A stretch of 64,000 bases of DNA. Source: Chrysomallon squamiferum (lineage: Eukaryota; Mollusca; Gastropoda; Neomphalida; Peltospiridae). This document shows positions 14,599 through 26,200 of this stretch, one piece after another. The DNA lies in the NCBI GenBank assembly GCA_012295275.1, contig CM022679.1:8788169-8852168 (forward strand), given 5' to 3'. Position 1 is the stretch's first letter. Each line of letters opens with the position of its first letter. The notes beneath the pieces were generated by a model. The model made no database searches, was not told the DNA's origin, and was given only the letters and a program-made list of their open reading frames with translations. The translations under genes and the position numbers were made by a program.

Positions 14599-14769
14599 CT
14601 GGTCAGTGGGCAGCAGCTTGAAGTCCTCAGGTGGGTTGGCTATCACGTAACGCTTTGAAGATGGACTCTTGACCGATTCGTTGGTGTCACGAAATCGGTA
14701 AAGTCCGATGCAGAGAATACCGTAATGTTTTAGAGCATAGACAAACAGATCACCATATTTATCTCCTTC
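14599..14769 (-). CDS. slo: slo exon: RCK2 end
   Basis: 171 nt, phase 0 at both ends, 57 codons. It encodes [57 protein letters not shown]. KRYVIxNPPxxF and LLPTD close the gating ring. The donor is CAG|GTCAGC. Its acceptor (ttcag|GAAGG) and first 22 bases are repeated in tandem upstream; the first upstream copy of the acceptor (exon start at 14814) would extend this exon by 45 nt in an open frame. Confidence 0.97.
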
Positions 14770-14931
14770 CTGAAACATAGACATATACAAAAGATCACCA
14801 TATTTATCTCCTTCCTGAAATATAGACATACACAAACAGATCACTATATTTATCTCCTTCCTGAAATATAGACATACACAAACAGATCACCATATTTATC
14901 TCCTTCCTGAAATACAGACATACACAAACAG
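14748..14931. repeat. 46-bp tandem repeat containing the real 3' splice site
   Basis: The real acceptor plus the first 22 bases of exon 14599-14769 are the first of four head-to-tail copies. On the minus strand each carries tatttcag followed by GAAGGAGATAAATATGGTGATC. Intact decoy acceptors give exon starts at 14814, 14860 and 14906. A more decayed copy lies near 14931-14990. Confidence 0.93.
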
Positions 14932-15039
14932 ATCAGTCAAATATTTATTTCCTTGTAGTTTGAAATACAGACATATCTCTTTAAACATGATGATATAATG
15001 TTTAATCTCCTTCCTGAAACTAAACAGACATGACCACAA

Positions 15040-15575
15040 ATAAATTAAACTGTTTAGTCTTGATGTGATATAAACTAAACTGTTTAGACTTGATGTGATA
15101 AAACTAAATTGTTTAGACTTGATGTGATATAAACTAAACTGTTTAGACTTGATGTGATATAAACTAAACTGTTTAGACTTGATGTGATATAAACTAAACT
15201 GTTTAGACTTGATGTGATATGAACTAAATTGTTTAGACTTGATGTGATAAAATTAAATTGTTTAGACTTGATTTGATACAAACTAATTTGTTTAGACTTG
15301 ATGAGATAAAACTAAATTGTTTAGACTTAATGTGATATAAACTAAACTGTTTAGACTTGATGTGATAAAACTAATTTGTTTAGACTTGATGTGATATAAA
15401 CTAACTTGATTAGACTTGACATGATATAAACTAACTTGATTAGACTTGACATGATATAAACTGAACTGTTTAGACTTGACATGATATAAACTGAACTGTT
15501 TAGACTTGACATGATATAAACTAAACTGTTTAGACTTGACCTGAGATATGAACTAATCTGTTGAGACTTGATGTA
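15040..15575. repeat. 30-bp minisatellite, about 17 copies
   Basis: Unit of 30 bp with core aactgtttagacttgatgtg. Variants (gacatgatat instead of gatgtgatat) cluster at the high-coordinate end, showing local homogenisation. The minus-strand open frames here are simply the repeat read in a stop-free frame. Confidence 0.92.
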
Positions 15576-15790
15576 ACACAAAATTATACTTTTTTTTAAA
15601 ACAGGATATGATACAAACTGAACGAAATGACCAAACTAATAACATCTGGATTTTTTTTTAATTTCCATTTTAGATAAGTACCTACATCTAGAAACAATAT
15701 ATATTAAAAAAAAAAAAAAAAAAAAAATTACATAAACATCTATATCAATAAATAATGAACAAATTAAATAAATAAAAGTTATATTTTTAC

Positions 15791-15985
15791 CCCAAATTGA
15801 GCCAATGGTCCATCAAAGAGAGACACTTGGGCAACTCGGCAACGATCTCTGTTTGCCAAGATTGCAGGCGTGCAGTAGCCTCCCTTCATCCCTGCCCCCT
15901 CCGCGAGGATCTGCTCCAGTTCGGGTGTGGCTCCTCCAGTGATCAGAGTCCGAATCAGGGTCAGGGCATTGTCATTGAAATAACT
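15791..15985 (-). CDS. slo: slo exon: RCK2 second half
   Basis: 195 nt, phase 0 at both ends, 65 codons. It encodes [60 protein letters not shown] and LAQFG. YFNDN, [16 protein letters not shown] and [11 protein letters not shown] are invariant Slo1 blocks. The acceptor is ttcacag and the donor GGG|GTAAAA. Confidence 0.98.
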
Positions 15986-16020
15986 CTGTGAAGATACAAA
16001 ATGTGTCAGAAATAAATAAA

Positions 16021-16156
16021 TATATATATATATATATAAAGTATGTCACAGAGAATAGAGCTTTAAGTATTAAAATAAATGTGTAGATGTGTATGTATGA
16101 ATGTGTGTGTGTGTATTTATGTATGAATGTGTATATATTTATCTATGAATGTGTAG

Positions 16157-16203
<47 letters not shown>

Positions 16204-16285
16204 ATGTGTGTACATGTTTATGTTTGTATGGGTATGTATGTCTATGTATTTGAATGTGTGTGTGTGTGTGTGTGTATGTATTTAT
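16021..16285. repeat. AT and GT/ATGT microsatellite tract
   Basis: A (TA)n run followed by degenerate GT and ATGT repeats filling most of the 0.5 kb intron between the RCK2 exons. No other content seen. Confidence 0.85.
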
Positions 16286-16504
16286 TGATTATTTTACACA
16301 TGGTGAATGTATGTGTATTTATCATACACACAATGTTTTTCAAATGTTTATGGTAACAAAATCAAATTATTTATAAAACTCAACAACAAAAGTTCATAAT
16401 AATAAAATAAAAAACATGAACAAATTCAATGGATGCTGTGAAAAGGTAATAGTATCATCTTTAACATTAATACTCGTTAAATTGAAATGAAAACAAAAAC
16501 TCAC

Positions 16505-16635
16505 AGTGCTCATAAGTGAGTCGAGCACACTGACTGCAAAGGCTGTGCCACATGCAAAAGGCTGAGTCATGTACAACTCCGTGTCAGGGTCGTCATCATC
16601 GTCTTGGTCCAGAAACTGAACGTTGGAGTCGTTGG
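16505..16635 (-). CDS. slo: slo exon: calcium bowl
   Basis: 131 nt, phase 1 in, phase 0 out. It encodes the calcium bowl [20 protein letters not shown] followed by [20 protein letters not shown] and MST. The run of five aspartates after FLDQ is the RCK2 calcium-binding loop and is complete. The acceptor is gttcag and the donor ACT|GTGAGT. Confidence 0.98.
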
Positions 16636-16689
16636 CTGAACAACAGCAAATTGTTAACAGACAATATTTCAAAAATTATTATTTTTAAA

Positions 16690-17335
16690 AATTATCACAC
16701 CGGTTGAAAATATAAACAGCATTGTTAAATTATTTTACTGGCTGAAAATACAGACAATATTTGTCAAATTATTTTACTGGTTGAAAATACAGACAATATT
16801 TGTCAAATTATTTTACTGGTTGAAAATACAGATGTTATTTGATAAATTGTTTTACTGGTTGGAAATACAGACAATATTTGTCAAATTATTTTACTGGTTG
16901 AAAATACAGACAATATTTGTCAAATTATTTTTATGTGGTTGAAAATACAGACAATATTTGTCAAATTATTTTACTGGCTGAAAATACAGACAATATTTGT
17001 CAAATTATTTTACTGGTTGAAAATACAGACAATATTTGTCAAATTATTTTACTGGTTGAAAATACAGATGCTATTTGATAAATTATTTTACTGGTTGAAA
17101 ATACAGACGCTATTTGATAAATTGTTTTACTGGTTGAAAATACAGACAATATTTGTCAAATTATTTTACTGGTTGGAAATACAGACAATATTTGTCAAAT
17201 TATTTTACTGGTTGGAAATACAGACAATATTTGATAAAAATTAATTTATGGGTTAAAAATATAGATAAATTTTTGAAGTTGTTATACTGGTTGAAAATAA
17301 ACAGTATTTGTTAAATGACTTAATTCTTATACTGG
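16690..17335. repeat. 39-bp minisatellite, about 16 copies
   Basis: Unit of 39 bp with core actggttgaaaatacagaca. Since 39 is divisible by three, one frame stays open on the plus strand as a 13-residue peptide repeat, which I regard as a by-product. On the gene strand each copy carries a ttttcaaccag string that looks like a weak 3' splice site. Confidence 0.93.
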
Positions 17336-17761
17336 TTCTGAAATATCAGCAATGAATGAATCAGAGGACAAAATAGAAAAATTAATATTTTTATAATATT
17401 TCAGTAAATGTTTGTTATTATTAATAATACAAGTTCTGAATGTTTTTGTTGTTATTATTATGTGCATGTGTGTGTGTGTGTTTGTGTTAAATATGTTCAG
17501 CTGTTTTAAGGGTTTTTTATTTTTTTTCTGATACAGCATGAGAGAGAAAACTCACTGATTCTTCTTTTTCTCCTCTTGTTATTTTTATCATTTAGCAGCA
17601 AGGATTTTTTTTTTTTTCACCTGAACCTTTTCATAGTTAGGACAATACCTACCACAGCATTTAATATTGTTAGCAAAGATTGATGTTCAGAATAACATTA
17701 AACACTAATTAGAAGAATTTAAAAAATATATATATATCGCTATGCTGTTTTAAATTTTTAC

Positions 17762-17860
17762 CTAATTCTGTGATGAGTGGAACATTGGAACCAGAAACCG
17801 AACCTCTTCTTGAAGTGTTGGTGGGGCTGCCAAGGGGAGAGAACCCAGAGGGTAGAAAAC
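17762..17860 (-). CDS. slo: slo exon: linker before calcium bowl, with RRGS site
   Basis: 99 nt, phase 1 at both ends. It encodes FLPSGFSPLGSPTNTSRRGS and VSGSNVPLITEL. The first part is a Ser/Gly/Pro-rich loop; SRRGSVS is a consensus cAMP-dependent kinase site (R-R-x-S), fitting known kinase regulation of BK channels, though use of this site is inferred. NVPLITEL is the conserved lead-in to the calcium bowl. The acceptor is tttttcag and the donor GTAAAA. Confidence 0.95.
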   Translation of the reverse strand, partial: VFYPLGSLPLAAPPTLQEEVRFLVPMFHSSQN

Positions 17861-18102
17861 CTGAAAAAAAAGAAGAATTTTTAATAAAGCATAATAATTA
17901 TGTTAATAAAATTGTTTCACAATAAGACTATTTTACTTTTTCAATGAATCGAAAACAATATGGATTGACATTTGTCAAAATGCCCATCAAGATTAAGCTA
18001 GGAAGGTCATTATATAACTTTTTTTTTTTTTTTTTTTTTTTACAGTTTTAATATGAAAAAGTTTATTCTAAATGGAAAAAAGAAACTAAAGAAATGAAAA
18101 AT

Positions 18103-18157
18103 AAAAGATTCTGTATTTTGGCAATTTCACAGACATTGCCAAAATACAGAATCTTTT
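18103..18157. repeat. Perfect 23-bp inverted repeat with 9-nt loop
   Basis: The left arm 18103-18125 and right arm 18135-18157 are exact reverse complements (core agattctgtattttggcaat) around a 9-nt loop. Flanking A and T runs extend the pairing with one mismatch. It is intronic and would fold the same way in the slo pre-mRNA. Confidence 0.95.
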
Positions 18158-18476
18158 TTTTTTTTTTTTATATTTATCTCAAAAATTGATATATATATAT
18201 ATTTGTACAAGAATTCCTGCAAAACTTGACAGGGAAGCACTCAGTTAATTTGTTTAGGTCAACTCACAAGTCACTAAATTATCTTCTTGCTAACCAGTGG
18301 AATCAACTACCCAACAGGGTGTCATCACACTTTCAAAGCAAGTTATATTTTTTTTAAACACCTATTATTTTTGCTCATTAGCTGAGATTGTGAACACTTT
18401 CAACAAACCTCAGGTAAACAAAACCTGGAAAAAAAAGAGATGACTGAATTTTTTTTTGGTGTTATCAGTTTATTAC

Positions 18477-18678
18477 CTGTGTTTGCAAGATTTGAAGACT
18501 GGATGAGACCAATGCTGTCGTCAAAGGTCATGGCTTTGATGTTGAGTGAGCACAAGATGGCCTCCTTGTCGACTAGGTTCGGGTCGTCGAGGTTTTTGTC
18601 TTTCGTAGAAACTATCACACACATGTCGCACAGGTTGATGTTCACTGCCCGAAGGTTGGCTCTGTTCAGAGGAGATCC
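18477..18678 (-). CDS. slo: slo exon: RCK2 middle
   Basis: 202 nt, phase 0 in, phase 1 out. It encodes [60 protein letters not shown] and SSNLANT. The [12 protein letters not shown] and [21 protein letters not shown] blocks are protostome-like Slo1. The acceptor is aaccag and the donor GTAATA. A 43-bp array (18690-18915) begins within about 20 nt upstream of the acceptor. Confidence 0.98.
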
Positions 18679-18689
18679 CTGGTTGAATA

Positions 18690-18915
18690 TTAGAATTAAC
18701 AGACTTAGTCTCATATATATATGTACAAATATACACTAAACTAATACACTTAGTCTTATATATATGTACAATAATACACTTAACTAATACACTTAGTCTC
18801 ATATATAGGTACAAATATACACTTAACTAATACACTTAGTCTTATATATATGTACAATAATACACTTAACTAATACACTTAGTCTCATATATAGGTACAA
18901 ATATACACTTAAACA
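18690..18915. repeat. 43-bp minisatellite beside an acceptor, about 5 copies
   Basis: Unit of about 43 bp with core aactaatacacttagtct. It starts within roughly 20 nt of the acceptor of exon 18477-18678, so the pyrimidine tract and probable branch-point zone of that intron lie inside the array. Confidence 0.85.
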
Positions 18916-19549
18916 CTGATAGATGTACTAATACTAACGTATTTACAAACATGAGATATATTTATGCTGACCCATTATATGTAACACTGATATATTTCTT
19001 GGCTCAAGTTATCTATGATGAATATATATATATATATATGTATATATGCATGTATGTATGTAAGTGTATGTATATGTATGTATGTATGTATGTTTGTATG
19101 TATGTATGTATGTATGTGAATGTATGTATATATGTATGTATGTATGTATGTGACACAGTGCAGAAACATGTGCAAATCATTACAGATCCTAACCTGTTTA
19201 TTACCTATAACAAAATGACCAAAATTCATTAGTATAAGAGGGTGATCATTTTAGAATTTATAAAAAAAACCTATGAATCTGCATATATTATATTTTCAAA
19301 AATAACTAAACTAAATACAGAACAGGCATTCAGAATTCAGTTTACTCAAAAAGAACCCCAAAATTCCAAAAATTCATTAATATATAAAAGACTGACCATT
19401 TTAGAATTCAACAAACAAAAACTGAATCCATACACACATTTTCTAAGAATGACTAAACCAGGTTACACCCCAAGTTTAGTATAACAAAAAAGGCTTTCTC
19501 TGAACAGTGATATTCATCTGTTAACTCTGGCTGCTGCAGCAGTGCTTAC
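18916..19549. repeat. ATGT microsatellite and plain AT-rich intron
   Basis: (TA)n then (ATGT)n at about 19021-19152, followed by AT-rich unique sequence to 19549. The open frames on both strands over the ATGT run are repeat translations. Confidence 0.8.
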
Positions 19550-19774
19550 CGGTAAGATGGAGAGTTCTGGAAAGTTCTGCAGTGTTTTCCACTCTCGGCG
19601 TATGTAATCCAGGTTTCCCACTATGATGACTTTCTTCAGCTCGTTGTAGTGGAAGTTGCTAGCTCTGAGGGGCATCACCAGGTTTCGCAGACCAATCAGA
19701 GGGGACGCTGCATCGGCAAACAGGCAGACGATCACATGACCATACATGCCTGAATGAGAGGCCTGGTTTCTGTC
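19550..19774 (-). CDS. slo: slo exon: RCK2 first half
   Basis: 225 nt, phase 0 at both ends, 75 codons. It encodes [60 protein letters not shown] and [31 protein letters not shown] is a Slo1 RCK2 hallmark. The acceptor is cttgcag and the donor CCG|GTAAGC. Confidence 0.98.
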
Positions 19775-20292
19775 CTGCAAGTAACAAATGGAAGAGTTTA
19801 GAATAGTGTGCTAGCTTCTGAGAGGTGTGTGTGTGTGTGTGTGTGTGTTGTGTTGTGTTGTGTTGTGCAGTTTGTTTATTGTGTGTTATGTTTTGTGCAG
19901 AGGTATTTGTGTGTGTTTTATGTATGTGTGTTATGTGTCATCTATATGTGTATATATTTTGAGTGATGGTATTTCTTAAGTTAGTTTATGTGTGTGTGTA
20001 TGTATTACGTTTGTGAGTTACGTATATCATGTGTTATATATATATATATGTTTTATATCTGTTTGTTTGTGTGTGTCGGAAAAAAAAAAAGTTTCTAATC
20101 AAATATTAAATAGACTGTCTGCCAAATAATTTTTACAATAACATTTAATATAATTAAAAACATTATTAAAAAAAAAGAAGTTATTTTTCCTTCTTTCATT
20201 CATTCATTTCATAAATATTATTATTTTTATTTAATTTGAATAATGTAAAACAATCTATTATTTAACTATAATACAAACTAAATAATCTTCTA

Positions 20293-20334
<42 letters not shown>

Positions 20335-21160
20335 TAATAAATAAATAATAAACAAATAAATAATTTGCCAAATGTATTTATGATAAGAGTAACTAAAACA
20401 AATGATAATTTCCACACTGAAGTTAATAATTTTTAAATTAATTATGTTTAGTATATTCTAAATAAATAAAAATATAATAATTTATTGTAAATAAAAGAGT
20501 TTTGAAAACAGAACTGTAAAAATATTTATGTTAGTATTGAAAAGGGTGTCTCATTTAACTAAGTGATTTGTTAGAGAAAGAATATTATAAAAATTACAAA
20601 TTATGATCTTGTTGTTTGTAGCAGTATTTTCTGCAACATAATATTTGTAATTTATCAAAGTATAATGTAGCAATGTTTTTAATCCATCAGTGTATACTAA
20701 AACAATATTTTTAATCTATAAATGTATAATGTAACATACTATTTTTAATCTATTAATTTATAATGTAACAATATTTGTAATCTATCAATGTATAATGTAA
20801 TATTTTTAACCTATCAGTGTATAATGTAGCAATATTTTAATCTGTCAATGTATAATGTAATATAATATTTTTAATACTGGTGTATAAACATATTAAAACT
20901 TTATCATTTCAACAATAAATCAGTAAAATATTTCCTTTTTTTCCTCTTTTAATAAACCATAAAATATGAAATAATATATACATATATATATTTATTTTTA
21001 TATTTACTTTTATTAACCACTAATTTAGAAAAATATACATATCTCTTTGCTCAGGACATTCAATAACAAACTAAATAATTCAAACTTTCTATAATTTATA
21101 AGGTCCACATTATATCAAATCAGAGTTTATAAAAAATATTTAATACAGAAAGTAATACTG
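19775..21160. repeat. GT, AAT and 32-36 bp degenerate repeats in intron
   Basis: GT/TGTTG-type repeats at 19825-20060, an AAT run at about 20296-20335, and a degenerate array with core aatctatcaatgtataatgt at 20640-20880. The rest is AT-rich with no exon-like island. Confidence 0.8.
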
Positions 21161-21179
21161 GTATTTCACTATGAAAGGT

Positions 21180-21720
21180 TTATATATGGAGCATTCAGAA
21201 TTTAAAATGGAGAGTTTGCAAGAAAGGTTCATATACAGAGAATTTAGAATAAAAGGCCATGTAAAACTGAAATTTCATCAGAAAAGTTCGCATACAGAGA
21301 ATTTAGAATCTATAATATGCAATGTAAAACTGAGATTTCATTACAAAAAATTCACATTCAGAGAATTTAGAATCTATAATATGCAATGTAAACCTGAGAT
21401 TTCATTAGAAAAATTCACATTCAGAGAATTTAGAATCTGTAATATGCAATGTAAAACTGAGATTTCATTAGAAAAATTCACATTCAGAGAATTTAGAATC
21501 TGTAATATGCAATGTAAAACTGAGATTTCATTACAAAAGTTTGCATACAGAGAATTTAGAATCTATAATATGCAATGTAAAACCGAGATTTCATCAGAAA
21601 AGTTCACATACACAGAATTTAGAATATGTAATAGACAATGTAAAACTGAGATTTCATCAGAAAAGTTCACATACAGAGAATTTAGAATATGTAATACACA
21701 ATGGAAAACTGAGATTTATA
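21180..21720. repeat. 63-bp minisatellite, about 8-9 copies
   Basis: Unit of 63 bp with core gagaatttagaatctataat. As 63 is a multiple of three, a 204-codon plus-strand frame runs through it (21171-21785), with a 21-residue repeating peptide. There is no start context, homology or neighbouring gene to support it as a protein, so it is annotated as a repeat. Confidence 0.92.
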
Positions 21721-21785
21721 TTCAGAGCAGTCAGCTTCAACAGATGGTTCTCAAAAGGCAAGTGAAGTTAAAGGTAAAAACCTAG

Positions 21786-23203
21786 AAAATCCTTTAAAAA
21801 CCTAAACAAATGGGTAGCCTTGTATATTTCTGTTTTAAAATATATTATATTCAGGTTCCTATAAAACAATGTGTAAGTCTCATAACAATTAAAAAAAAAT
21901 TCAAAAATAATAATAAAAATAAAATTTCAGTTTTAATAACATCACTGAATAGCTTACAAAAGTAATTAGATAGACAGATAGATAGATAGATAGACAGATA
22001 GATAGATAGATGGATACACACACACAAACATATACACACATATATTTCAGTCTTTAGGTAGAAAAATAAATATCTAAGAATTCTAAGAACAAACCCAGAT
22101 TTTCATATCCATCAACAATAAACCTTAGTACCAATTTATTGCAGCATAAAGCTAAATATTAAACACAGACAAAACCTAATTAAAAACAAGGAATATTTTT
22201 TTAACCAATAGGAACAAAGCCAAATTGTTCACAGCCAATGATAAGACACTTTCAAAATTATACATAAAATTAAATAAATCAAAAACTATATTCAAACTAC
22301 TTCAGCTTGAAACAATATGAATAGGAAGGGGAAGTAACTCTCATTTATTCTCACAATTAAGTTGTGATTGCCAAAAATATTTTTTTAAGGAGAATCATGC
22401 ATAAAATCATCCCATTGTTTTGTTCTTTTCAAACAAACCTGATTGAACAAGAAATCAATGAAAATATGCCAGAATTAACATACAAGAATACAAACAGAAA
22501 TTCTATCAAAAATATAACTATCAAAAAAACACAAAAAAACAAAACAATAAAGAAAATATTAGAAATAAATAAAATTAAATATTAAATAAACAAAATTAAA
22601 ATAAATAAACAAAATTAAATAAATAATAACAGTAAATAAATAAATAAATTCATAAATTCATAAATTAATAATAATTATAAATTAATTTATTAATAAATAA
22701 CAAAAATTAAATTTTTTTTTTAATACAAATGATCTGTTTAAATTTTCAATATTTACATTTTATTCTTTTACCCTATACTTGATGCTCAAACATTTATAAT
22801 AATTAAGCATAACAATAAAACAACAAACTTGCATTATTGTAAAAACATTTCTGGGTCCTTCAAGGATTTTCTCTAGTTGTATTTGTATTGAAAGACAAGC
22901 TGTTTTTCATCTATTTATCACAAGAGAAAATATCATCTTTTGTAAATCATTAGAGTCTTAATACTTTAACATCATAAACTTAATTATTAGTAAAGGTTGG
23001 TCAAAAAGAAACTAAACAAAACAGTAACTTATAGTTTATGCAGTGTGTTTAGGAAACTGGTACAAATCAATGAAGGTGAATTTTAATGAACCAACTATGT
23101 CAGAAAAAATCCATTAGAAAAACTAAATGTCATAAAAAAATCCATTAAATAAAATATTAAATAAATAAATAAATAAACAACAATAATAATAATAATAATA
23201 ATA

Positions 23204-23234
<31 letters not shown>

Positions 23235-23382
23235 TAAATAATAATAACATTAATAAATAAACAAACAAATATGCAAATTCATATTGAAAAATAAATTGAT
23301 AAAAATATATAAAAATACAACTATAAAATAATTAAATAATAATAATAACAACCATAACAGTACTATTTATAACAATAATAAC

Positions 23383-23414
<32 letters not shown>

Positions 23415-23611
23415 CAATAATAATGATAATGATGATTTTTATAATAGGAATATAAAAGACAGACAGTTTTGAAACTCCAGCACTGCAAATGGTAAGCATT
23501 ATGAAAGTTTCTGTTTAACTATAATCAAACGCTAAGGCAGCAAAAACAGTAAAAAGAAATATTTAAAATAAATCTTAAAATTTGTTTAACCTCATCTCTC
23601 CTAAAACTTAC
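21786..23611. repeat. AT-rich intron with GATA and AAT microsatellites
   Basis: (GATA)n at about 21966-22012, AAAT-rich sequence at 22540-22700, AAT runs at 23160-23245 and 23340-23430. No exon-like island seen other than the microexon that follows on the gene strand at 23612-23629. Confidence 0.75.
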
Positions 23612-23629
23612 CTGAGATTGATTTTTTGC
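23612..23629 (-). CDS. slo: slo candidate microexon, 18 nt
   Basis: 18 nt between acceptor tctgtttctag and a consensus donor CAG|GTAAGT, phase 0 at both ends, encoding AKNQSQ. It would be inserted exactly between ...DEVVI and DRNQASH... at the start of RCK2. The six residues resemble the first six of the next exon (DRNQAS), so it could have arisen as a duplication of that exon's start. Both splice sites are better than those of several certain exons, but such short sequences can arise by chance. Confidence 0.65.
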
Positions 23630-24269
23630 CTAGAAACAGAAGAAATACACAAAAACTCACTTTTGTTTTGTTTGTGTGTTAATTTCCCCCTTTTTTATTT
23701 GTGATGTCCACAGCAAAGAAGGTAATGGTTGTTTGTGATCTGTGTTTAAATATCTGATCTAGTTTAGCTGGGTAATACTGGGTTTAAAATACATTCATGT
23801 TTTACTGATTGCTATATCATTATTATTATTTATGTAATCACTATTACTTCAGAGAAAAAAATAACATTTAAATTTTTAATTAGCATTAAATGTTTAATGT
23901 ATATATGCTAGACATTCTTTACATCATTTTGCATTAAAAAAAAAATATTTTTAAATCTGTTATTAATCTGCTAAAACATTTTTGATTATGTGGACATTAT
24001 CTCTATTTTTATTTTTATATTATGTTAAATTTTACTGTTTATGACATTAACAGAATATATATATATATTTATGTATATGGTGAATTATTTACATTTTTAT
24101 TATACAACAGTGGAATGTGTTTAACAGGTAATACCTCTTTAAAGATATTTAAATATTTATAACACAAAAAAAAAAATGTGAAATTTAATGTACGAGACAT
24201 CCTAGAAGATATTTGATTAATGTCTACTACATTCTGGAATATTTAAATTCTTATATCACACACCAAATA

Positions 24270-24309
<40 letters not shown>

Positions 24310-24874
24310 GAAACATTTTAGAATATTTTAAATTTCTAACACACCAGTAAATTATATTTAATAAGTGATACATCTTGGAAGATATATTTCAATTCATATA
24401 TCACATTAAAAAAAAAAAATTATATTATGAATATATAATACAGCATAACATGTAAAATTAATTAATGAATATATTTTGTTTAAATTACACAGCAAAGCAA
24501 TGTAATTAACTGAACAACAGCGGGCAGCATTGTGTTAAACAACTGAGCAACTACATCAACGTAAAACTGGAAACTTACGATGACAACTTCGTCGAGGGGT
24601 CTGTCTGGACACCAGTGGAACATCCCCGTAGAGTCAAACTTTCGAGGTTCTTCTCCTGATCCTAGCTGCGGGTCTCCTAGAGGAGAAGGAGACAAATGAT
24701 CTGAAGCTAAGCCTTCCAGGGCTTTGCCATTTGTAGCAGGACTGGAGTGGAGAAAAAAAAGAGAAACAATTTTTATACTAAATTTCATTTTAGAAATTTT
24801 AGAAATTGATTCAAAGGAGTTGTATTAAATAACAGATAAATAATAATAATAATAATAATAACAACAACAACAAC

Positions 24875-24915
<41 letters not shown>

Positions 24916-26200
24916 TAATAATAATAATAGTATAGTAGCAATAGAAGCAGTAGCAGTAATAGTAATAATAATAATAAATAACAGTAATAATAATGTTGTT
25001 TTTATACAAGTATGTTAATATATTCTCTTTTCTAAATTTCATTTCTTAATATCTCCATTTAATCTTGAAGACATTTATACAAAACATTTTAAAACTTTTT
25101 TTAAAAGTTAATATTTAAAAATGTTAAATATATTTCCATTACTAAAATTCATTATATTAGTTAAAAGTTATATTTAAAAAAAAAAAGAAAAACCCACTAA
25201 ATAAGGTATGAAAATTCAAACAAATAAAACCAGGACATTTTGAAAAATTCACTGCTGTTAGTATGAAAACATCCATTTTTAAAGCACCATGCAAAAATTC
25301 ATTTATTCAACAACCTTCTTCATATATTCTGTAAAGTTAGTGTTAGTCACATATAACATTATGAAGTTATTTTACACATAACATAAAATGTAAAATGTTA
25401 GTCACATATAACATTATGAAGTTATTTCACATAGGATAATAACATCAAATTTAAAATTATAAAGTTATTTTATACATATTTATAAAATAAAATGTTAGTT
25501 ACATGAAACATTATTACTTTACACTTAACATAAAAAATGTTAGTTGCATATAACATTATGGAGTTATTTTAAATATAACATACAAAATTTTGAACTTATG
25601 TTACACATAATAACATAAAATGTTAGAAGTATGTAACGTAATAAAGTTATTTTAAACATATAAAATATTAGTTATCCATGTCAAAAATTGAAACATATTA
25701 TTGGGGATTATTAACTGGATTATAATTTGAGATTTGTTTTTTAACAGAGGAACTTTTATACAGTTAGAATCCAACACCCTAACAATCTCTTATGGTGCTT
25801 AAATAATATCTCCACATTCTAATGCAGCTGATGTTCTTTGCAAAAAGCTTATGGAATCCCTAGATATCAAAAATATTTGGCCAGTTCTTGGAATACAAAA
25901 ATAAAAATAAAATTAAATAATAATAATGGTAATGGTGCAGAATATTATGCCAGTATATAGCTCAATTGGTCTGGTTTTTATGGTGTGCTTTTTTTTTTCT
26001 TTTCTTTTTTCAATTAAATATATAATTTCTGTTTCAATTTATACACAGATATATCAAAACAGTAATAAAATTTAAGAGTAATGAATTTATTTATTTTTTA
26101 AATAATTCAGATAAAGTAATTAAGACCAAACCAACAAAGCTACTACTTAAGGTGCTGGTGAAGCAAACAAGAAAGTATTGTCTTTATCGTTTATTCTTAC
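23630..26200. repeat. Intron sequence around exon 24579-24741
   Basis: Besides the exon, AT-rich sequence with a (TA)n run at about 24275-24305, an AAT/AAC run at 24838-24990, and a degenerate repeat at 25320-25660 with core ttagtcacatataacattat. Nothing else recognised. Confidence 0.7.
24579..24741 (-). CDS. slo: slo exon: linker end and RCK2 start
   Basis: 163 nt, phase 2 in, phase 0 out. It encodes [34 protein letters not shown], then the conserved RCK2 entry [20 protein letters not shown]. The first part is Ser/Pro-rich linker; SPSP is a possible proline-directed kinase site. The acceptor is ctccag and the donor ATC|GTAAGT. Confidence 0.96.
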
